This document shows positions 61,047 through 64,000 of a stretch of DNA of 64,000 bases, piece after piece. A program made the position numbers and the translations under genes. The stretch lies in contig JACKOD010000001.1 of NCBI GenBank assembly GCA_024234505.1, positions 62,001 through 126,000 of the forward strand. Reading direction: 5' to 3'. Origin of the DNA: Hahellaceae bacterium (GTDB lineage: Bacteria > Pseudomonadota > Gammaproteobacteria > Pseudomonadales > Oleiphilaceae). The notes beneath the pieces are model-generated. The model was not told the DNA's origin and searched no databases. It was given only the letters and a program-made list of their open reading frames with translations. Every line of letters begins with the position of its first letter. Within the stretch, counting starts at the first letter, position 1.

Positions 61047-61646
61047 TTATCTGGCTTGATCTAGCAGCGAAATGGAGTGGGATACATGTTCCTTAATTTT
61101 ATTGGCCATCATCTGGATGCCCTCAGCCATTTCTACAAGGTGTCCACGGAAATCTCCGGTCTGCACGGCTTCAAGTTTGGATGTGACCGCGATGACGTCA
61201 ATAGCTCGCATATGTTGCTGAATCTCGTCGAGCTTGTTGTAAAGCTCGTTCATGAGTCGATTGAAATGATGATCCAGATCTCTTTTATGCAGTTCCAGTT
61301 TATCTATAAAGTGTGTGATGCCATCGCGATGAGAATCGGGTTCCGAAAGCAGGAATGCCTTTTCCAGATTTTCTAGTGCGTTACTGTTTCGCCACTCAAT
61401 TACCGAGTGATTTGAAATATTGAGAGCAGTAAGATTGATAGCCTGAGCCAGAAAAATGGTTTTATTTGCCAGCTCGTCATAGAAGTTGGCAATCACGGCG
61501 AGTCCGGCAGCTTTGCTGCCCGCCCGAAGTACGATGGCCCGGGCATTTTTGGATGAGATCGCAAGCTGCTTTGCGACTTGCTGTGCCTGATGGAGTTCCG
61601 AGGCGATTTGAGCGGCAGCGACTGTTTGTTGTGCGTGCGTATCCAT
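61047..61646 (-). CDS. Soluble chemoreceptor-like helical protein
   Basis: A 199-residue, wholly helical protein without membrane segments. The C-terminal part RAIDVIAVTSKLEAVQTGDFRGHLVEMAEGIQMMANKIKEHV follows the methyl-accepting chemotaxis hairpin-tip pattern (usual form IAxQTNLLALNAAIEAARAGE, GFAVVAEEI) but with many replacements. The N-terminal SKNARAIVLRAGSKAAGLAVIANFYDELANKT resembles the opposite arm. It is far shorter than a receptor and has no ligand domain. It is the upstream gene of a two-gene operon with the ODP-like di-iron protein, which may supply its input. Confidence 0.7.
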   Translation of the reverse strand: MDTHAQQTVAAAQIASELHQAQQVAKQLAISSKNARAIVLRAGSKAAGLAVIANFYDELANKTIFLAQAINLTALNISNHSVIEWRNSNALENLEKAFLLSEPDSHRDGITHFIDKLELHKRDLDHHFNRLMNELYNKLDEIQQHMRAIDVIAVTSKLEAVQTGDFRGHLVEMAEGIQMMANKIKEHVSHSISLLDQAR

Positions 61647-61845
61647 GGTTAGGCAGTATTTCCATCTATTTTATGTGGAAAGCGACTCTGCAAGTATAGA
61701 CAAGCATTTAAGGTTGCATAGTTATTACGTTAAAGATTGAAAAATGTGCCGGGTTTCCGTCATAGCCATGAGGTAGCTCTCAATTTTTCAGAATGTAACT
61801 TGATAGAATGAATCGTGTAAATTTGTAAGTTGAGAGGACCCCCTC

Positions 61846-62712
61846 ATGAGTTTGAAATGGCCTAAAGTGTTTGTTGTTGTATTTGCTGCCGTCGCGATGA
61901 CGGGGTGCTTGCGTCAGTCCATAGGTAAAAGTACGGGGGCATTTTTGCATCCTGTCAACGGGCCTGATTTTGTCCATATTAGTAATGACTCCTGGGATCC
62001 TTCCAAGCATGCGTTAATCTATTTTTACAGACCGGATAGTCAGTGGGCGGCTGATGAAATAGAGGCTCCCAGTGTCTATGTCGATGATCATCATTATTTC
62101 AATATTCGTGGTAACAGTCATACCTGGCTGGAAGTACTGCCAGGACATCGTGTGATTGCCTATCGTCGTCCATTTCTGGGCATAGAAGGATTGCTGGATG
62201 GTATTGCTTACCAGATGGGGCATCTGGACAACAAAAAGGTTGTTCAGGAAGTTGAGCTGGATGTGAAGCCCGGGCAGGTCTATTACCTTCGTTATAATGA
62301 ACTCACTCCGCCCTCGGAAAAAAATCCGGAGCTGGATGCAGATTCTCCCCTTGCCAAAGGCAATATGCAGTTGGTAACGCGTGAATACGCGATGAGTGAA
62401 ATCACTAAAACCAAGTTTCTTGTGAGTGATATGCTCGCGCCTAATCATGCTGCGGCCTCCATTGTAGAAGATAACTGGAATGCAGATGTAGAACGCAAGA
62501 CTGAAGAGCTTGAGGCAATGAAGGCAGAAGAGTACGCCAAATTGAAGGCAGACGGACACTGGAGAGAACCTAAATGGTATTGGCCATTTGGTGGAGGACC
62601 AACCAAGCGCACTAAGGCTGAAAGCGAGCTGAAAAAGCTGGAAAAGCAAAAGGAAACGCATTTGGCCAGTTTGGAGGCTCAGAAGCCGGAAAAGTCTTTC
62701 TGGCCGTTCTAA
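61846..62712 (+). CDS. Lipoprotein with DUF2846-like domain
   Basis: A 288-residue lipoprotein: signal peptide with lipobox AMTGC (Cys20), then a beta-rich domain (about 50-165) of DUF2846 type (ALIYFYRPDSQWAADEI, SVYVDDHHYFNIRGNSHTWLEVLPGHRVIAYRR, QVYYLRY). A charged, Lys/Glu-rich C-terminal tail has two WPF motifs (YWPFGGG and the terminal SFWPF). The cysteine is followed by Leu, not Asp, so outer-membrane sorting is likely. No function is known. It is probably monocistronic, with hairpins downstream. Confidence 0.78.
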   Translation: MSLKWPKVFVVVFAAVAMTGCLRQSIGKSTGAFLHPVNGPDFVHISNDSWDPSKHALIYFYRPDSQWAADEIEAPSVYVDDHHYFNIRGNSHTWLEVLPGHRVIAYRRPFLGIEGLLDGIAYQMGHLDNKKVVQEVELDVKPGQVYYLRYNELTPPSEKNPELDADSPLAKGNMQLVTREYAMSEITKTKFLVSDMLAPNHAAASIVEDNWNADVERKTEELEAMKAEEYAKLKADGHWREPKWYWPFGGGPTKRTKAESELKKLEKQKETHLASLEAQKPEKSFWPF

Positions 62713-62736
62713 GGCATTATAAATAACTAAAAATAA

Positions 62737-62763
62737 TATCGACCTTCACTGAAGTGGTCGATA
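62737..62763 (+). other. Inverted repeat downstream of the lipoprotein gene
   Basis: TATCGACC and GGTCGATA flank an eleven-base loop 25 bases after the stop. It has no T run and lies just before a better terminator. Confidence 0.5.
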
Positions 62764-62782
62764 ATTAAATGGAGCAGGCAAA

Positions 62783-62812
62783 GGCGAACAGCGAGGTGTT
62801 CGTCTTTTCTTT
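62783..62812 (+). terminator. Intrinsic terminator
   Basis: GGCGAACA-GCGAGG-TGTTCGTC followed by TTTTCTTTC, between the lipoprotein gene and the next small gene. Confidence 0.8.
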
Positions 62813-62829
62813 CTAAGCAAGGAGTAATA

Positions 62830-63189
62830 ATGATGGTTGTCAGAGATGTGGTTCACGAAAGAATGGGGCGAGCGAAAGCATTTGTTGATCATGTGCGTGA
62901 GGTCTATGAGCGGGCTTACATGAAGGCAATTGATGCTGGACGTGATGGCGTAGACGGAATTGCCAGGGCGCGAGAGCAATGGCCGCCAAGGGTCAAATCC
63001 GTGGTACAGGGCACGGTAGGGGCGGCAGAGCAGGTGCTGGACGGCTTTAATCAAAGCCTGGCGCAAAAGGCTATTCCGTCTGTTAGAAAGTCCACGGTAC
63101 TTAATGATCGCTTTAAGTCTATGGAAGCATCGATCAGTGCGACTTCAGTCGCCAATGATAACGCGATGAGCGCTAGCACCGATCGTTAA
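62830..63189 (+). CDS. Small helical protein, function unknown
   Basis: A 119-residue soluble, helix-rich protein. AAGGAG precedes the ATG. It begins MVVRDVVHERMGRAKAFVDHVREVYERAY and ends in a polar Ser/Ala/Asn-rich tail. The Ala/Val/Glu-rich amphipathic character is faintly phasin-like, but no family motif is clear. It lies 18 bases upstream of gloA on the same strand, so the two may be co-transcribed. Confidence 0.6.
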   Translation: MMVVRDVVHERMGRAKAFVDHVREVYERAYMKAIDAGRDGVDGIARAREQWPPRVKSVVQGTVGAAEQVLDGFNQSLAQKAIPSVRKSTVLNDRFKSMEASISATSVANDNAMSASTDR

Positions 63190-63207
63190 CAGTTTCAGGG
63201 CGATTTC

Positions 63208-63591
63208 GTGAGAATACTGCATACTATGCTGCGTGTGACCAACATGCAGCGGTCAATTGATTTCTATACCCATGTTCTCGGGATGCGTTTACTGCGCCAA
63301 AAAGATTATCCCGAGGGCAGGTTTTCGCTTGCCTTTGTTGGTTATGGCGATGAATGTGATGAAGCGGCACTCGAACTTACTTTCAATTGGGATACGGCCG
63401 CCTATGAGATGGGGTCGGGTTTCGGGCATATTGCTATCGCGGTGAGTGATGTCTATGCGGCTTGCGAGAAAATCCGGGATCTGGGCGGTGTGATTGTTCG
63501 TGAGGCTGGGCCAATGAAGCATGGCACCACCATACTGGCATTTGTTCGGGATCCTGATGGTTATATGATCGAATTGTTGCAGGAAAAATAA
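63208..63591 (+). CDS. gloA: Lactoylglutathione lyase (glyoxalase I)
   Basis: A 127-residue glyoxalase I, which isomerises the methylglyoxal-glutathione hemithioacetal to S-lactoylglutathione. All four metal ligands are in place: His5, Glu56, His74 and Glu122. Marks are RILHTMLRV, RSIDFYTHVLGM, HIAIAVSDVYAACE and DPDGYMIELLQ. The length matches the short Ni-type bacterial enzymes. The start is a GTG at 63208. Confidence 0.96.
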   Translation: MRILHTMLRVTNMQRSIDFYTHVLGMRLLRQKDYPEGRFSLAFVGYGDECDEAALELTFNWDTAAYEMGSGFGHIAIAVSDVYAACEKIRDLGGVIVREAGPMKHGTTILAFVRDPDGYMIELLQEK

Positions 63592-63719
63592 CTGCCTTTA
63601 ATAACCCGCGTTCAACAACGAGCGCGCTGAAAGGCGATACCCGTCTTTCGGGCTGGGAGGCGTTGAGATGCCTGATCGCCTTTTGTTCGCTTCTGCTTGT
63701 CGTCTTGCCACCTATTGGC

Positions 63720-63935
63720 TCAAGGGTTTATCAGATTGCTTAACCCCTCCAGGATTTCTTTACGGACGCGAATCATATCTTCATAAGTTTCAATTAAACT
63801 TTCTTGCCTTTCCAGCGGTGAGCGCTTTAGCACGACCAGTCTTTTTTCGTAAAGACGAATTTCCTCTTCAAGCATTCCTTTGACTGTATCAATTTGGTAG
63901 TGATTGCCGTGAAAAATGATTTTTTCGGCTTCCAT
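63720..63935 (-). CDS. Small conserved-looking protein, function unknown
   Basis: A 71-residue highly charged helical protein (MEAEKIIFHGNHYQIDTVKGML, then EEEIRLYEKRLVVLKRSPLERQESL). The ATG at 63935 has GGAGG eight bases upstream, so it is a credible gene; an ATG at 63977 is less likely. I recognise no family. The region 63592-63719 between gloA and this gene holds only small hairpins. Confidence 0.6.
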   Translation of the reverse strand: MEAEKIIFHGNHYQIDTVKGMLEEEIRLYEKRLVVLKRSPLERQESLIETYEDMIRVRKEILEGLSNLINP

Positions 63936-64000
63936 GGTGATTCCTCCGAGCGCGTTTCCCTGATTTCCTTTCGCCACTGGATTGTTTCTAATTGCACTCC

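Noticed and set aside
62014..62661. 215-codon minus-strand frame opposite the lipoprotein gene
   Set aside because: The plus strand has a lipobox and a coherent domain; the minus frame has no recognisable pattern.
1..64000. CRISPR arrays, tRNA/rRNA genes, insertion sequences, prophage, toxin-antitoxin or defence systems
   Set aside because: No regular repeat-spacer pattern, cloverleaf, transposase or phage-type protein was recognised by eye; a dedicated scan could still reveal a small item.

Overview
The window looks like a chromosomal segment of a facultatively anaerobic, respiring gammaproteobacterium of the broad Pseudomonas/Marinobacter/Cellvibrio/Ketobacter type. Supporting signs are E. 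coli/Pseudomonas-like FabA, FabB, GroEL, Fe-SOD, PurEK, AmpG and YajQ, a type II secretion block, a DNR-type regulator with NnrS and the oxygen-independent ubiquinone genes ubiT, ubiU and ubiV. Many AraC regulators and fatty-acyl genes are also present. GC content is moderate, and no rRNA, tRNA, CRISPR, transposase or phage genes were seen. The order is that of a stable chromosome rather than an island.

Layout. 1-0.4 kb: the 3' end of a patatin-like phospholipase. 0.9-9 kb: a fatty-acid synthesis cluster fabA-fabB-fabV, a giant single-chain acetyl-CoA carboxylase, and acpP. The carboxylase joins an AccA-like CT, an AccD-like CT, BC and BCCP in one 1537-residue protein. 9-15.2 kb: an anaerobic-respiration block (dnr, ubiT, a YhcC-type radical SAM gene, ubiU, ubiV, a SirB2-like gene, nnrS) with FNR/DNR-type boxes. 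15.3-21.5 kb: PilZ protein, Lon-like protease, AlkB and AmmeMemoRadiSam enzyme, M23 peptidase. 21.6-25.2 kb: two-component signalling, including a frameshifted response regulator. 25.2-35.2 kb: acyl-metabolism genes (MaoC dehydratase, FabG4-like reductase, FadI-like thiolase) with two AraC regulators. Inserted among them is a periplasmic binding protein, frameshifted in a G run, coupled to a membrane diguanylate cyclase.

35.4-40.3 kb: a glycerol-phosphate operon of an AGPS-like flavoprotein, GlpD and an FGGY kinase. 40.6-42.4 kb: a REC/degenerate GGDEF protein and YajQ. 42.5-45 kb: AmpG-like transporter, alkyltransferase-like protein and SDR. 45.2-48.1 kb: fxsA and groESL with a sigma-32-type promoter. 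48.2-51.8 kb: gspN-gspC-gspD. 51.9-56.5 kb: a GGDEF-EAL protein, LemA and an M48 protease as one overlapping operon. 56.7-59.1 kb: sodB, purK, purE. 59.3-64 kb: a coiled-coil membrane protein, a di-iron MBL protein paired with a chemoreceptor-like protein, a lipoprotein, glyoxalase I and small unknowns.

The points most worth pursuing are: (i) the unusually ordered single-chain acetyl-CoA carboxylase inside a near-complete FAS II operon; (ii) two paralogous structured RNA loci at about 27.53-27.75 and 40.33-40.50 kb, sharing an identical 22-base block, a covarying double stem and a distal terminator; (iii) the ODP-like oxygen/iron-binding MBL protein next to a soluble chemoreceptor-like protein; (iv) the binding-protein/diguanylate-cyclase pair; and (v) the DNR-ubiTUV-nnrS block with its boxes. 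All functions are read from sequence patterns and remembered families; no database search was run.
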